A stretch of 64,000 nt of DNA. It comes from Methylobacterium sp. 10. GTDB lineage: Bacteria > Pseudomonadota > Alphaproteobacteria > Rhizobiales > Beijerinckiaceae. Shown one piece after another: positions 1 to 10,923 of the stretch (position 1 is its first letter; each line of letters begins with the position of its first letter). Made by a program: the position numbers and the translations under genes. Under the pieces are notes generated by a model. That model ran no database searches. It had not been told where the DNA came from and was given only the letters and a program-made list of their open reading frames with translations. The stretch spans positions 1,865,331 to 1,929,330 of the forward strand of contig NZ_KI912577.1 in the NCBI RefSeq assembly GCF_000519085.1, given 5' to 3'.

Positions 1-231
1 ATCCTGCCGAAGGACGGCCTCGACGATCTGTGCATGATCATCATGATCTGGCTCGACCCGCGCTGCGCCGAGGATGCCAATCTCGACCAGAAGGATCTCT
101 ACCGCACCAATTACGAGGCGACGAAGCTCGCCATCGCCCGCGCCATCAAGGGCGAGCCGACCATCGACGAGCTCATCGCCAACCGCAAGACGGTGAAGCA
201 CTACGCGCTCGAGGACATCGTCGAGTACTGA
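1..231 (+). CDS. Fae-family protein (formaldehyde-activating enzyme homologue), 3' end only
   Basis: The first frame is open from base 1 to the TGA at 229-231 and the start lies outside the window, leaving 76 residues. The stretch NYEATKLAIARAIKGEPTID is characteristic of the C-terminal part of the Fae family, whose founding member condenses formaldehyde with tetrahydromethanopterin in methylotrophs. The last 10-15 residues (ending HYALEDIVEY) look longer than what I recall of canonical Fae ends, so a Fae paralogue such as Fae2 or Fae3 is at least as likely as Fae itself. The active-site region is not in the window, so catalytic activity cannot be judged. Confidence 0.8.
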   Translation: MLPKDGLDDLCMIIMIWLDPRCAEDANLDQKDLYRTNYEATKLAIARAIKGEPTIDELIANRKTVKHYALEDIVEY

Positions 232-250
232 GAGACCGGACAACCTCGGG

Positions 251-280
251 GACGGAGGGATGCGCCGGCATCCCTCCGTC
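251..280. terminator. Perfect 13-bp hairpin after the fae-family gene
   Basis: Bases 251-263 and 268-280 are exact reverse complements around a 4-base loop, 19 bases after the stop codon of the fae-family gene and before the end of the convergent kinase gene. There is no T tract on either side, so it may be a Rho-assisted or weak terminator, or simply a transcript-stabilising hairpin. Confidence 0.5.
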
Positions 281-410
281 CGCCGGCCGTCAGTCCGGCA
301 GGATGCGGCCCACCGAGCACAGGGTGCGGATCGAGCCCGACGGGTCGGTGTCGCAGCTCGCCGACCCTCCCTGTCCGAAGAACGCGGCCTGACGGCGAGG
401 ATGGTCGCCG

Positions 411-2816
<2,406 letters not shown>

Positions 2817-3007
2817 GACAAGTCCCCGCAGCTGTGGATGAGTCGTTCCTTGGCGTGGGGTGAGTCACGCTTCGAATCGTATTCAATTCAGCATTTCCAC
2901 AGGCAACTTGTCCACGAAATTCTTGGCGATGTCCTTGACTCTCGGCTCAGTGTGACAATCGGATTCAGAGAATCGATAATTCGAATTTGATGTTATTTTA
3001 GAAAGCG
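2817..3007. promoter_or_regulatory. AT-rich promoter region of the histidine kinase with cell-cycle-like motifs
   Basis: These 191 bases are clearly more AT-rich than the surrounding genes. They contain three GANTC sites (2874, 2962, 2970), which is the CcrM methylation target in alphaproteobacteria, and three sequences resembling DnaA boxes (2833-2841 on the minus strand, 2893-2901 and 2908-2916 on the plus strand, each with one or two mismatches). TTAACCAT, a CtrA-type half-site, lies at 3008-3015 across the end of pepN. No -35/-10 pair stands out. The region must carry the promoter of the kinase; the cell-cycle reading is only suggestive. Confidence 0.35.
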
Positions 3008-5650
3008 TTAACCATCCGCGAGTGTCCGGCCGAGGATATCGGCCACGTCGCGCGAAAGCCCCGCGGCGGAGGCGAATTCGCCAAGCGTGGCCGTGGCTTG
3101 AGTCCGCCGTCCGGATTCCAACATTTTCCATGATCCGAACGCGGTCAGAAGCCGCGCGGCCAGCTGTGGATTCGTGCCGTCGATGGTTCGGATCGCGTCC
3201 GCCATCAATCTGAAGCCCGCTCCGTCGGGCCGGGAGAACTGCGTCGGGTTCGCCATGGCGAAGGTTCCGAGAAGAGCGCGCACCCGGTTCGGATTGGTGA
3301 TGGCGAAAGCCGGATGGTTCTGAAGCGCGGCGACGCGGGCGATCGTGCCCTCCTCCGGGATCATCGCCTGAATGGCGAACCACTTGTCGAGGACCAGCGG
3401 CTCGTCGGCGTAACGGGCGCCGAAGGCATGGAGTGCCGCCTCCCTCGCTTCGCCCGGTATCGCGGCCAGGGTGGAGAGGGCTGCCAGCCGGTCGGTCATG
3501 TTCGCAGCCTCGGCGAACTGGGTGGCGGCGAGTTCGCCGCCTCGCGCTCCGTCCGCCGCGGCGATGAGGTCGAGGGCGGCATTGCGCAGGGCCCGGCGCC
3601 CGGCCGAGGCCGCATCGGGGCTGAAGGTCAGGCCCGCCGCTTCGGCCATGGCGGTGTGGAGGGAGTCCAGTCGTCGTCCGAGACCCTGCCCGATCTGGCG
3701 CCGCAAGGTCCGCCGGGCGCGGTGGATCGCATCGGGGTCGATGTCGCCGCCGAGTTCGTTGGCGACGTCGCCCTCGCTCGGCAGACCGAGGACGAGGGCG
3801 GCGAAGGCTGGATCGCGCAAGGCTTCGGCATCGAGGAAGGTGGAAAGAGCCTCGATGAAGGCCCGCGCGTGCGGTCCCGCATCATCCGCCGGCGGGGCAT
3901 CGGCCCTCGTCCGTTCGACGATCAGGCGCATGGCGACGCTCTGGGCCGCTTGCCAGCGGTTGAACGCGTCGGTGTCGCGGGCGAGCAGCCGCAGGCGGTC
4001 GGCATCGCTTGATGCCAACTCGATCCGGACCGGGGCGGAGAAGCCCCGGAGCAGGGACGGGACCGGCCTTTCGCCGACCCCGGAGAACACGATCTCGTCC
4101 GAGGCGCGGTCGAGGACGAAGACGCCCTCACTGACGCGTTCGCAGGACGCGGCGATGGGCCCGCCCTCGCCGACGAGGCCTAGGGCGATGGGGATGACGA
4201 GAGGCGGGCTGTCCTCTGCGCCCGCCAAGCGCTGGCGAAAGCGCAGGCGATAGGTGCGCGCCGTGGCGTCGTATTCCCCCTCGACGCCGACCACCGGCGT
4301 TCCCGGCCGCTCGTACCACCGCGCGAAAGCCGACAGATCGCGTCCGGTCTCGGCACTGAACGCGGCGAGGAAATCCTCCACCGTAGCGGCTCGCCCGTCA
4401 TTGTCGGCGAAGTAGCGGTCCATCCCGGCGCGGAAGGCGGCGGCGCCGATCAGGCTGCGCAGCATGCGCACGATCTCCGCGCCCTTCTCGTAGACGGTGG
4501 CCGTGTAGAAGTTGTTGATCTCGGCATAGGCCTTGGGCCGGACCGGATGGGCCAGCGGCCCGGCATCCTCCGGGAACTGGCGGGCTCGGAGCGTCCTGAC
4601 CTCGTCGATACGATGGACCGCACGCGAGCGCATGTCGGACGAGAATTCCTGGTCGCGGAAGACCGTGAGACCTTCCTTCAGGCAGAGCTGGAACCAGTCG
4701 CGGCAGGTGACGCGGTTGCCCGACCAATTGTGAAAATACTCGTGGGCGATGATCCGCTCGATCGCCGCATAATCGGCATCGGTGGCGGTGTCGGGCGAGG
4801 CGAGGACGTATTTGTCGTTGAAGATGTTGAGGCCCTTGTTCTCCATGGCGCCCATGTTGAAGTCGGACACCGCCACGACGTTGAAGACATTGAGATCGTA
4901 GGCGCGGCCGAACGCCTCCTCGTCCCAGGTCATCGAGCGGGCGATGGCGTCGAGGGCATAAGCGGCCCGGTCCGCCTTGCCCGGCTCCACGTAGACGGCG
5001 AGGGAAACGGGGCGACCCTCCATCGTGGTGAACTCAGCGGACACACGGTCGAGGCGGCCGCCGACGAGGGCGAAGAGATAAGCGGGCTTCGGGTGCGGAT
5101 CGTGCCAGATCGCATAATGGCGGCCGGGGCCGGCAGGCCCGGATTCCGTCAGGTTGCCGTTGCCGAGAAGGACGGGCGCTTCGTCGGCATCGGCCTCGAT
5201 CCGGGTCGTATGGACTGACATCACGTCGGGCCGGTCGAGGAAGTAGGTGATCCGGCGGAAGCCGTCGGCCTCGCACTGGGTGCAGTAGACGCCGCTCGAC
5301 CGATAGAGCCCCATGAGCTTGGTGTTGGCGGTCGGGTCGACCCGCGTCTCGATCGTCAGCGTGAAGGGCTTTTGCGGCGGCTCGTGCACCGTCAGCGCCG
5401 AGGCAGTGGCGGAATAGGCCGCCGGATCGAGGATTTCGCCATCGAGCGACAGCCGCGTCAGCGCGAGATCGTCCCCATCCAGCACGAGAGACGCGTTCGG
5501 GCGTCCGTCCGGATTCGGGCGAAGGGCCAGGGTCGCGACGATCCTGGTCTCGCGGGGGTGGAGCCGAACGTCGAGCGCCACGGTGTCGATGAGGTGGTCG
5601 CTCGGCCGGTAATCCTCGAGACGGATCAGGGTCGGGCTTTCGGTGCGCAT
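3008..5650 (-). CDS. pepN: Aminopeptidase N (M1 family)
   Basis: The 880-aa protein is a zinc metallo-aminopeptidase of the M1 family, of the usual length for proteobacterial PepN. The substrate-anchoring GAMEN motif is at residues 267-271 and the zinc site HEYFH at 303-307, with the third ligand E326 nineteen residues after E307-type spacing in LKEGLTVF. It acts in the cytoplasm, trimming N-terminal residues from peptides. The ATG at 5650 (MRTESPTLIRLEDY) is chosen because family similarity begins there; the frame is open 41 codons further upstream, but that extension is proline/arginine-rich and not protein-like. It is divergent from gloA with a 166-base shared promoter region. Confidence 0.95.
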   Translation of the reverse strand: MRTESPTLIRLEDYRPSDHLIDTVALDVRLHPRETRIVATLALRPNPDGRPNASLVLDGDDLALTRLSLDGEILDPAAYSATASALTVHEPPQKPFTLTIETRVDPTANTKLMGLYRSSGVYCTQCEADGFRRITYFLDRPDVMSVHTTRIEADADEAPVLLGNGNLTESGPAGPGRHYAIWHDPHPKPAYLFALVGGRLDRVSAEFTTMEGRPVSLAVYVEPGKADRAAYALDAIARSMTWDEEAFGRAYDLNVFNVVAVSDFNMGAMENKGLNIFNDKYVLASPDTATDADYAAIERIIAHEYFHNWSGNRVTCRDWFQLCLKEGLTVFRDQEFSSDMRSRAVHRIDEVRTLRARQFPEDAGPLAHPVRPKAYAEINNFYTATVYEKGAEIVRMLRSLIGAAAFRAGMDRYFADNDGRAATVEDFLAAFSAETGRDLSAFARWYERPGTPVVGVEGEYDATARTYRLRFRQRLAGAEDSPPLVIPIALGLVGEGGPIAASCERVSEGVFVLDRASDEIVFSGVGERPVPSLLRGFSAPVRIELASSDADRLRLLARDTDAFNRWQAAQSVAMRLIVERTRADAPPADDAGPHARAFIEALSTFLDAEALRDPAFAALVLGLPSEGDVANELGGDIDPDAIHRARRTLRRQIGQGLGRRLDSLHTAMAEAAGLTFSPDAASAGRRALRNAALDLIAAADGARGGELAATQFAEAANMTDRLAALSTLAAIPGEAREAALHAFGARYADEPLVLDKWFAIQAMIPEEGTIARVAALQNHPAFAITNPNRVRALLGTFAMANPTQFSRPDGAGFRLMADAIRTIDGTNPQLAARLLTAFGSWKMLESGRRTQATATLGEFASAAGLSRDVADILGRTLADG

Positions 5651-5816
5651 GCGGTCGGTCCTGATCGAGAGCGAGGAGTAAGAACGGCTCCGCGTCGTCG
5701 GCCCGCTCGGCGTCCACCCTCGGGTGAGAGGGGGCGGGAGCGTCGGAGGCCCGGCGGCGTTGACGCTTGGCATAGCCGGGCCACATAGGCGGCATCAACC
5801 GGAGACAACCCAACCC

Positions 5817-6257
5817 ATGGAATACCTGCACACGATGGTCCGCGTGGCGGATCTCGACAAGGCGCTCGCCTTCTACGTGGACACGTTCGGCCTGCGCGAG
5901 ACCCGCCGCGTGGAGAACGAGAAGGGCCGCTTCACCCTCGTCTTCCTCGCGGCCCCCGGCGATTATGACACGGCCCTGGAGACGAAGGCGCCCCAGGTGG
6001 AACTCACCTATAACTGGGATCCGGAGACTTATTCCGGCGGGCGCAATTTCGGCCATCTCGCCTATCAGGTGGACGACATCTACGCCTTCTGCGCGCGCCT
6101 GCAGGACAAGGGCGTGACCATCAACCGGCCGCCGCGCGACGGCTACATGGCCTTCGTGAAGTCGCCGGACGGAATCTCTATCGAGATCCTGCAGAAGGGT
6201 GAGGCCAAGGCGCCGCAGGAGCCGTGGGCCTCGATGGAGAATACCGGCTCCTGGTAG
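5817..6257 (+). CDS. gloA: Lactoylglutathione lyase (glyoxalase I)
   Basis: This 146-aa protein is a member of the vicinal oxygen chelate family and converts the methylglyoxal-glutathione hemithioacetal to S-lactoylglutathione. The four expected metal ligands are visible: H5, E62, H80 and E123, spaced as in bacterial Ni2+-type glyoxalase I. The ATG at 5817 is preceded by GGAGA at 5801-5805, a Shine-Dalgarno sequence at workable distance, and gives the canonical MEYLHTMVRV start. It is a single gene, divergent from pepN. Confidence 0.95.
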   Translation: MEYLHTMVRVADLDKALAFYVDTFGLRETRRVENEKGRFTLVFLAAPGDYDTALETKAPQVELTYNWDPETYSGGRNFGHLAYQVDDIYAFCARLQDKGVTINRPPRDGYMAFVKSPDGISIEILQKGEAKAPQEPWASMENTGSW

Positions 6258-6315
6258 GACCGCGACCTCGCGGGGCACGTCATCGCGCGCCCCGCTCATG
6301 GCATTGCAATGCTAC

Positions 6316-6374
6316 GCAGGTTTAGCAAAGGTGGTCACCGGTTTTGCGTCCCAAAACCTGCGACACACCAAAGG
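6316..6374 (+). repeat. Dispersed palindromic intergenic repeat, copy 1
   Basis: This roughly 59-base element is bounded by GCAGGTTT (6316-6323) and its inverted counterpart AAACCTGC, with GTGGTCACCGGTTTTGCG in the centre. A second copy, about 80% identical by eye and in opposite orientation, lies at 50614-50671. It sits between gloA and the convergent small gene at 6390. The pattern is that of a REP-like family that can fold into a hairpin; it encodes nothing. Confidence 0.7.
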
Positions 6375-6389
6375 CCAATGCGAACCTGT

Positions 6390-6566
6390 TTAGGCGCCGC
6401 CCGCTTCGTTGGCCGGCGTGATGCCGAGTTCGGCGAGCTTGGCCGAGACGGCTTCGATAGGCCGCTTGAGCTTCAGGCTGATGATGGAAACCGGCACGCG
6501 CTCGCGCGCCAGCGTCCGGAGTTCGGATACGTTTTCGAGCGTCCAGGCCGAATCGCTCGTTGCCAT
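6390..6566 (-). CDS. Small conserved-looking protein, 58 aa
   Basis: Starting at the ATG at 6566, which is preceded by a strong Shine-Dalgarno sequence (GGAGGTGACC directly before it on this strand), the gene encodes 58 residues. The body (WTLENVSELRTLARERVPVS, then IISLKLKRPIEAVSAKLAEL) looks like a small helical fold of the SANT/helix-turn-helix kind, with a pattern of short helices separated by a proline. I do not recognise a named family, and a DNA-binding role is inference. The excellent ribosome site and codon bias make it a real gene. Confidence 0.7.
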   Translation of the reverse strand: MATSDSAWTLENVSELRTLARERVPVSIISLKLKRPIEAVSAKLAELGITPANEAGGA

Positions 6567-6694
6567 GGTCACCTCCTCACGTTGGCGGGCCGCCGCGACG
6601 GGGGTGGCCCACAAGGGGAGCTAGGGCCGCGCGGATCGTCGAACAAGCCGCCGAACAAAATCCCGCCATGGCGCTCGGATGGGCATCCGGCTCC

Positions 6695-6723
6695 TTGACC
6701 TCGGGCGCGATGGCGGCGCACAT
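6695..6723 (+). promoter_or_regulatory. Candidate rnpB promoter
   Basis: TTGACC at 6695-6700 matches a -35 element. With 17-base spacing the -10 position is GCACAT (6718-6723), a weak match, placing transcription start at about 6730, exactly where the RNase P RNA fold begins. Confidence 0.45.
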
Positions 6724-6729
6724 CCGCGC

Positions 6730-7127
<398 letters not shown>

Positions 7128-7545
7128 CTTCCCGCCCGCACCCGGCGAGCGTCCTTCCACGCATCGAATAGGCTGCATAAAACCGACGAAACTTACCGTC
7201 GGTTAACCTTGCTGAGGTCTGATCGGTCTCGACGGCGCCCATGCGGGTCCGCGCGTTGACGGTGCTCAGAGGCTCATGTTACCCGGAATCACTTCGTCAG
7301 CGGCGATTTTGGGAACGGCGGACGCACAGGGCGCTCGCCTGGGGCGAAGTGCGGGCCGCGTCCGCGACGCCTCGTCTTCCTTTGCCGTCCCGTCTCTTCC
7401 GGCCGCCTCGGAGCGGTCGATGCCCGCCGCAGGGACGCATGCATCACATCCATTCCTCCGTCGCCGTTCGGCGTCCTCGACCCGTTCCGCTTCGGCACGT
7501 CTCGCTCCGGCGCGTCCCGAGCTCCGCCATCGGCCGGTTCGCGTC
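7128..7545 (+). other. Long leader in front of the cell-wall operon, no gene seen
   Basis: These 418 bases separate rnpB from rsmH. An 8-bp inverted repeat (AACCGACG at 7181-7188 and CGTCGGTT at 7197-7204) overlaps a GGTTAACC palindrome; it could be the rnpB terminator or an operator. The frame of rsmH is open back to 7276, but the upstream codons give a serine/arginine-rich, unprotein-like sequence. No mraZ-like reading frame is present, although many bacteria carry that regulator gene at this position. Confidence 0.5.
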
Positions 7546-8613
7546 ATGACGGTCCTCCATGACGACCTCCCCGTCGGCCCGGCGGCGGCCCCGCCCCACA
7601 TTCCCGTGCTGCTCACGGAGGTCGTGGCCTCGCTCGCGCTGACCGGCGCGTCCCTGGCCGTGGACGGCACCTTCGGAGCGGGCGGCTACACCCGTGCGAT
7701 GCTGCAGGCCGATCCGGGCGTGCACGTCCTCGCCATCGACCGTGATCCCAATGCCATCGCCGGCGGCGCGGGCCTCGTGGCCGCCTCCGAAGGGCGCCTG
7801 ACCCTGGTGCCGGGCCGGTTCGGCACGCTCGATGCCCTCCTCCGGGAGCAGGGCACTGAGACGGCCGACGCCGTCGTCCTCGATATCGGCGTCTCCTCGA
7901 TGCAGATCGACCAGGCCGACCGGGGCTTCTCGTTCCGTAACGACGGCCCCCTCGACATGCGCATGGAGCGCGCCGGCCAGAGCGCCGCCGATCTCGTCAA
8001 CGGCGCCGAGGAGGCGACGCTGGCCGACATCATCTACCATTACGGCGAGGAGCGCCGCTCGCGGGCGGTGGCCCGCGCCATCATCGAGGCACGGCGGAAA
8101 GGCCCGATCGAGACCACGGCGGCGCTCGCCGAGATCGTGTCGAGCGTGGTCTGGGCGGATCCCGCCAGCGGCATCCATCCGGCGACGCGGACCTTCCAGG
8201 GGCTGCGCATCGCCGTGAACGACGAACTCGGCGAACTCGTCCAGGCGCTGCATGCCGCCGAGCGGATCCTCCGGCCCGGCGGGCGCCTCGCGGTGGTCAC
8301 CTTCCATTCGCTGGAAGACCGCATCGTCAAGCAGTTCTTCTCCGCGCGCAGCGGCCGGGCGGCCCAGGCCTCCCGCCACCTGCCGAGCGCCGATGCGCCG
8401 ACCCCGCGCAGCTTCACCATGGTGACGAAGGGGCCGGTGACGGCCTCGGATTCCGAGATCCATGCCAATCCGCGCTCGCGCTCGGCCAAGCTCCGGGCCG
8501 CCGAGCGCACCATGGCGCCCGTCGCGCCGCCGCTGGCCGCCATCGAAGCGCTGGCGGCCCTTCCCGCCCAGCGCGGTCACCTCGTCTCGAAGAGTGGTGG
8601 AGTGCGTCGGTGA
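7546..8613 (+). CDS. rsmH: 16S rRNA (cytosine(1402)-N(4))-methyltransferase
   Basis: RsmH (MraW) methylates N4 of C1402 in 16S rRNA using S-adenosylmethionine. The 355-aa product starts with the family's typical [10 protein letters not shown] segment and has the SAM-binding loop [14 protein letters not shown], the GVSSMQID and [15 protein letters not shown] motifs, and the C-terminal [13 protein letters not shown] signature. The ATG at 7546 puts the HIPVLL segment near residue 18, as in homologues. It is the first gene of the division/cell-wall operon, and its stop overlaps the GTG of ftsL (GTGA). Confidence 0.95.
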   Translation: MTVLHDDLPVGPAAAPPHIPVLLTEVVASLALTGASLAVDGTFGAGGYTRAMLQADPGVHVLAIDRDPNAIAGGAGLVAASEGRLTLVPGRFGTLDALLREQGTETADAVVLDIGVSSMQIDQADRGFSFRNDGPLDMRMERAGQSAADLVNGAEEATLADIIYHYGEERRSRAVARAIIEARRKGPIETTAALAEIVSSVVWADPASGIHPATRTFQGLRIAVNDELGELVQALHAAERILRPGGRLAVVTFHSLEDRIVKQFFSARSGRAAQASRHLPSADAPTPRSFTMVTKGPVTASDSEIHANPRSRSAKLRAAERTMAPVAPPLAAIEALAALPAQRGHLVSKSGGVRR

Positions 8614-9086
8614 TCCGTCTGCTGAACGTCCTCGCCATCCTTGGCCTGATCGGGTCGGCGATCTACGCCTACTCGATCAAGTACGACACGCTGTATCAGG
8701 CCGGCCAGGTCTCGAAGGCCAAGAGCCAGCTCCACAAGGAGCGGCAGGCCATCGCGGTGCTGCGGGCCGAGTGGCAGCTCCTGACCCGGCCCGATCGCCT
8801 GCAGGCCGCCGTCGAGCGCCATCTCGCCCTCGAGCCCATCGGCGTGAACCATCTCGGCCGCCTCTCCGACCTGCCGATGCGTCCCGACCGCGGCGACGAG
8901 ATCGGCCGCCTGCTGGCCGCCACCGCGACGCCCAAGGAAAAGTCGGCGGTGAAAACCGCCGACGAGCCGAGGACGACCGGCTCGATCACCACGCGCACGA
9001 CGACCACCAAGCCGACGACCACCGCGTCGGCGACCAAGACGACCACCGTCCAAACCACCAGAACGCCCAATACGGTTTCGAGGTAG
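8610..9086 (+). CDS. ftsL: Cell division protein FtsL
   Basis: The 158-aa protein starts at a GTG overlapping the rsmH stop, implying translational coupling. It has a short cytoplasmic N-terminus, one transmembrane helix (about residues 4-22) and a leucine-heptad coiled coil (about 30-65) in the periplasm, the standard FtsL plan in the FtsQLB divisome subcomplex. The last roughly 55 residues are a threonine/lysine-rich low-complexity tail (for example [20 protein letters not shown]) that typical FtsL proteins lack. Position between rsmH and ftsI supports the call. Confidence 0.9.
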   Translation: MIRLLNVLAILGLIGSAIYAYSIKYDTLYQAGQVSKAKSQLHKERQAIAVLRAEWQLLTRPDRLQAAVERHLALEPIGVNHLGRLSDLPMRPDRGDEIGRLLAATATPKEKSAVKTADEPRTTGSITTRTTTTKPTTTASATKTTTVQTTRTPNTVSR

Positions 9087-9090
9087 TCCC

Positions 9091-10923
9091 GTGTCAGACG
9101 AGACCGTTCACGATCACGCGCCCCACACCGCCGAAGAGGCCGGGGATGTCCACGCTCAGGAGAGCGCTCCGCAGCCGGCGGCCGCCGCGCGTCCGACCTG
9201 GACGGTGATGGGCGTGGTGCGGGCGATGTTCCATCTGGCCATCGAGCGGTCCTATGCCCGCGTCGGCCTCGTCGGTCTCGGCTTTGCGGTGGTCTTCCTC
9301 ACCATCGCCGGCCGGCTCGTGGCGATGGCGGCCTTCCCCCAGGCCGATAACGGCGACAACCGCGTCGCCGCCGCGGCCACCACCGCGATCCGGCCCGACA
9401 TCGTCGACCGCAACGGCGAGATCCTCGCCACCGACATCCGCACGGTCTCGGTCTTCGCCGAGCCGAAGAACATCTACGACAAGGACGAGGCGGTGGAGCT
9501 CCTCACCGCCGTCCTGCCCGAGCTCAACGCCACCGACCTGCGCGCCAAACTCTCGACGAAGAAGGGCTTCGTCTGGGTCAAGCGCGAGATCACCCCGAAG
9601 CAACAGCTCGAGGTGCATCGCCTCGGCATTCCGGGCGTCGGCTTCCTGCCCGACCACAAGCGCGTCTACCCCAACGGCACGGCGGCGGCCCATATCCTGG
9701 GCGTGACCAACCTCGACAATATCGGCATCGCCGGCATCGAGAAGTACATCGACAATACCGGCCTGAAGGACCTCAACAGCCTCGGCTTCGTCGCCAAATC
9801 CACCGATCTCCGCCCGGTCCAGCTCTCCATCGACCTGCGGGCGCAGTTCGCCCTGCGCGACGAACTGGCCTGGGGCCTCGACCACTTCAAGGCCAAGGCC
9901 GCGGCGGGTATGATCCTCGACGTGACCACCGGCGAGGTGATCGCGCTTGCCTCCCTGCCGGATTTCGACCCCAACAACCCGGCCGAGGCGAACAATCCCG
10001 ACCGGATCAACCGGATGAATGTCGGCGTCTACGAGATGGGCTCGACCTTCAAGGCGATGACGCTGGCCATGGCCCTCGATTCCGGCAAGTACAACGTCAA
10101 TTCCACCTTCGACACGCGCGGCGGCGTACTCACCTGGGGCCGGCAGAAGATCCACGAATATCACGGCACCAACCGCACCATCACCATGCCGGAGGTGTTC
10201 ACCCACTCCTCCAACATCGGCTCGGCCAAGATGGCGCTCGGCATCGGCGTGCCCGGTCACAAGGCCTTCCTGAAGAAGATGGGCCTCACCGACCGGATGC
10301 GGACGGAACTGCCCGAGAGCGCGGAGCCCATCGTTCCCTCGCGCTGGACCGAGATCAACACCATCACCATCGCCTTCGGTCACGGTCTCGCGGTGGCACC
10401 GCTCCAGGCGGCGGCGGCGGTGGGCGCCATCACCAATGGCGGCAACCTCATCGTGCCGACCTTCCTCAAGACCACCGAGGCGGAGGCGCTGAAGAAGGCG
10501 ACCCGCGTGCTCAAGCCCGAGACTAGCGAGGCGATGCGCTTCATCATGCGCCTCAACGCGGTGGAGGGCTCGGCCAAGAAGGCCTCGATCCCGCTCTACT
10601 ATGTCGGCGGCAAGACCGGCACGGCCGAGAAGGTCATCCACGGCCGCTACGTGAAGAACCGCCTGTTCACGACCTTCATGGCCGCCGCGCCCATGAACAA
10701 CCCGAAATACCTGTTCGTCACCATCATGGACGAGCCGCAGGGCCTGCCGGAATCCGGCGGCTACGCCACCGCCGCCTGGAACTCCGGCGTCGTCACGGGC
10801 CGGGTGATCGAGCGCGTCGCCCCGATCATCGGCCTGCCGCCGCAATTCGATCCGCCGGTGAAGCCGTTCCCCCTCATGGTGAAGCTCGGCGCGTATCACG
10901 CGACGATGCTCGACGGACGATGA
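9091..10923 (+). CDS. ftsI: Septal peptidoglycan transpeptidase FtsI (PBP3)
   Basis: This 610-aa class B penicillin-binding protein crosslinks septal peptidoglycan. It has a cytoplasmic N-terminal extension of about 50 residues, a transmembrane segment near residues 60-80, a PBP dimerisation domain, and a transpeptidase domain. The active-site serine is S318 (STFK, S318-K321), the second motif is S373-S374-N375, and the third is K508-T-G-T. The start is a GTG four bases after the ftsL stop, and the stop overlaps the murE start (ATGA). Confidence 0.96.
   Translation: MSDETVHDHAPHTAEEAGDVHAQESAPQPAAAARPTWTVMGVVRAMFHLAIERSYARVGLVGLGFAVVFLTIAGRLVAMAAFPQADNGDNRVAAAATTAIRPDIVDRNGEILATDIRTVSVFAEPKNIYDKDEAVELLTAVLPELNATDLRAKLSTKKGFVWVKREITPKQQLEVHRLGIPGVGFLPDHKRVYPNGTAAAHILGVTNLDNIGIAGIEKYIDNTGLKDLNSLGFVAKSTDLRPVQLSIDLRAQFALRDELAWGLDHFKAKAAAGMILDVTTGEVIALASLPDFDPNNPAEANNPDRINRMNVGVYEMGSTFKAMTLAMALDSGKYNVNSTFDTRGGVLTWGRQKIHEYHGTNRTITMPEVFTHSSNIGSAKMALGIGVPGHKAFLKKMGLTDRMRTELPESAEPIVPSRWTEINTITIAFGHGLAVAPLQAAAAVGAITNGGNLIVPTFLKTTEAEALKKATRVLKPETSEAMRFIMRLNAVEGSAKKASIPLYYVGGKTGTAEKVIHGRYVKNRLFTTFMAAAPMNNPKYLFVTIMDEPQGLPESGGYATAAWNSGVVTGRVIERVAPIIGLPPQFDPPVKPFPLMVKLGAYHATMLDGR

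Noticed and set aside
2833..3015. Chromosomal replication origin
   Set aside because: DnaA-box-like sequences all have mismatches, there is no dnaA, hemE, parAB or gidA nearby, and the region is under 200 bases.
7276..7545. A longer rsmH N-terminus
   Set aside because: The 90 upstream codons give a Ser/Arg/Ala-rich sequence without family similarity, and the ATG at 7546 fits the known start.
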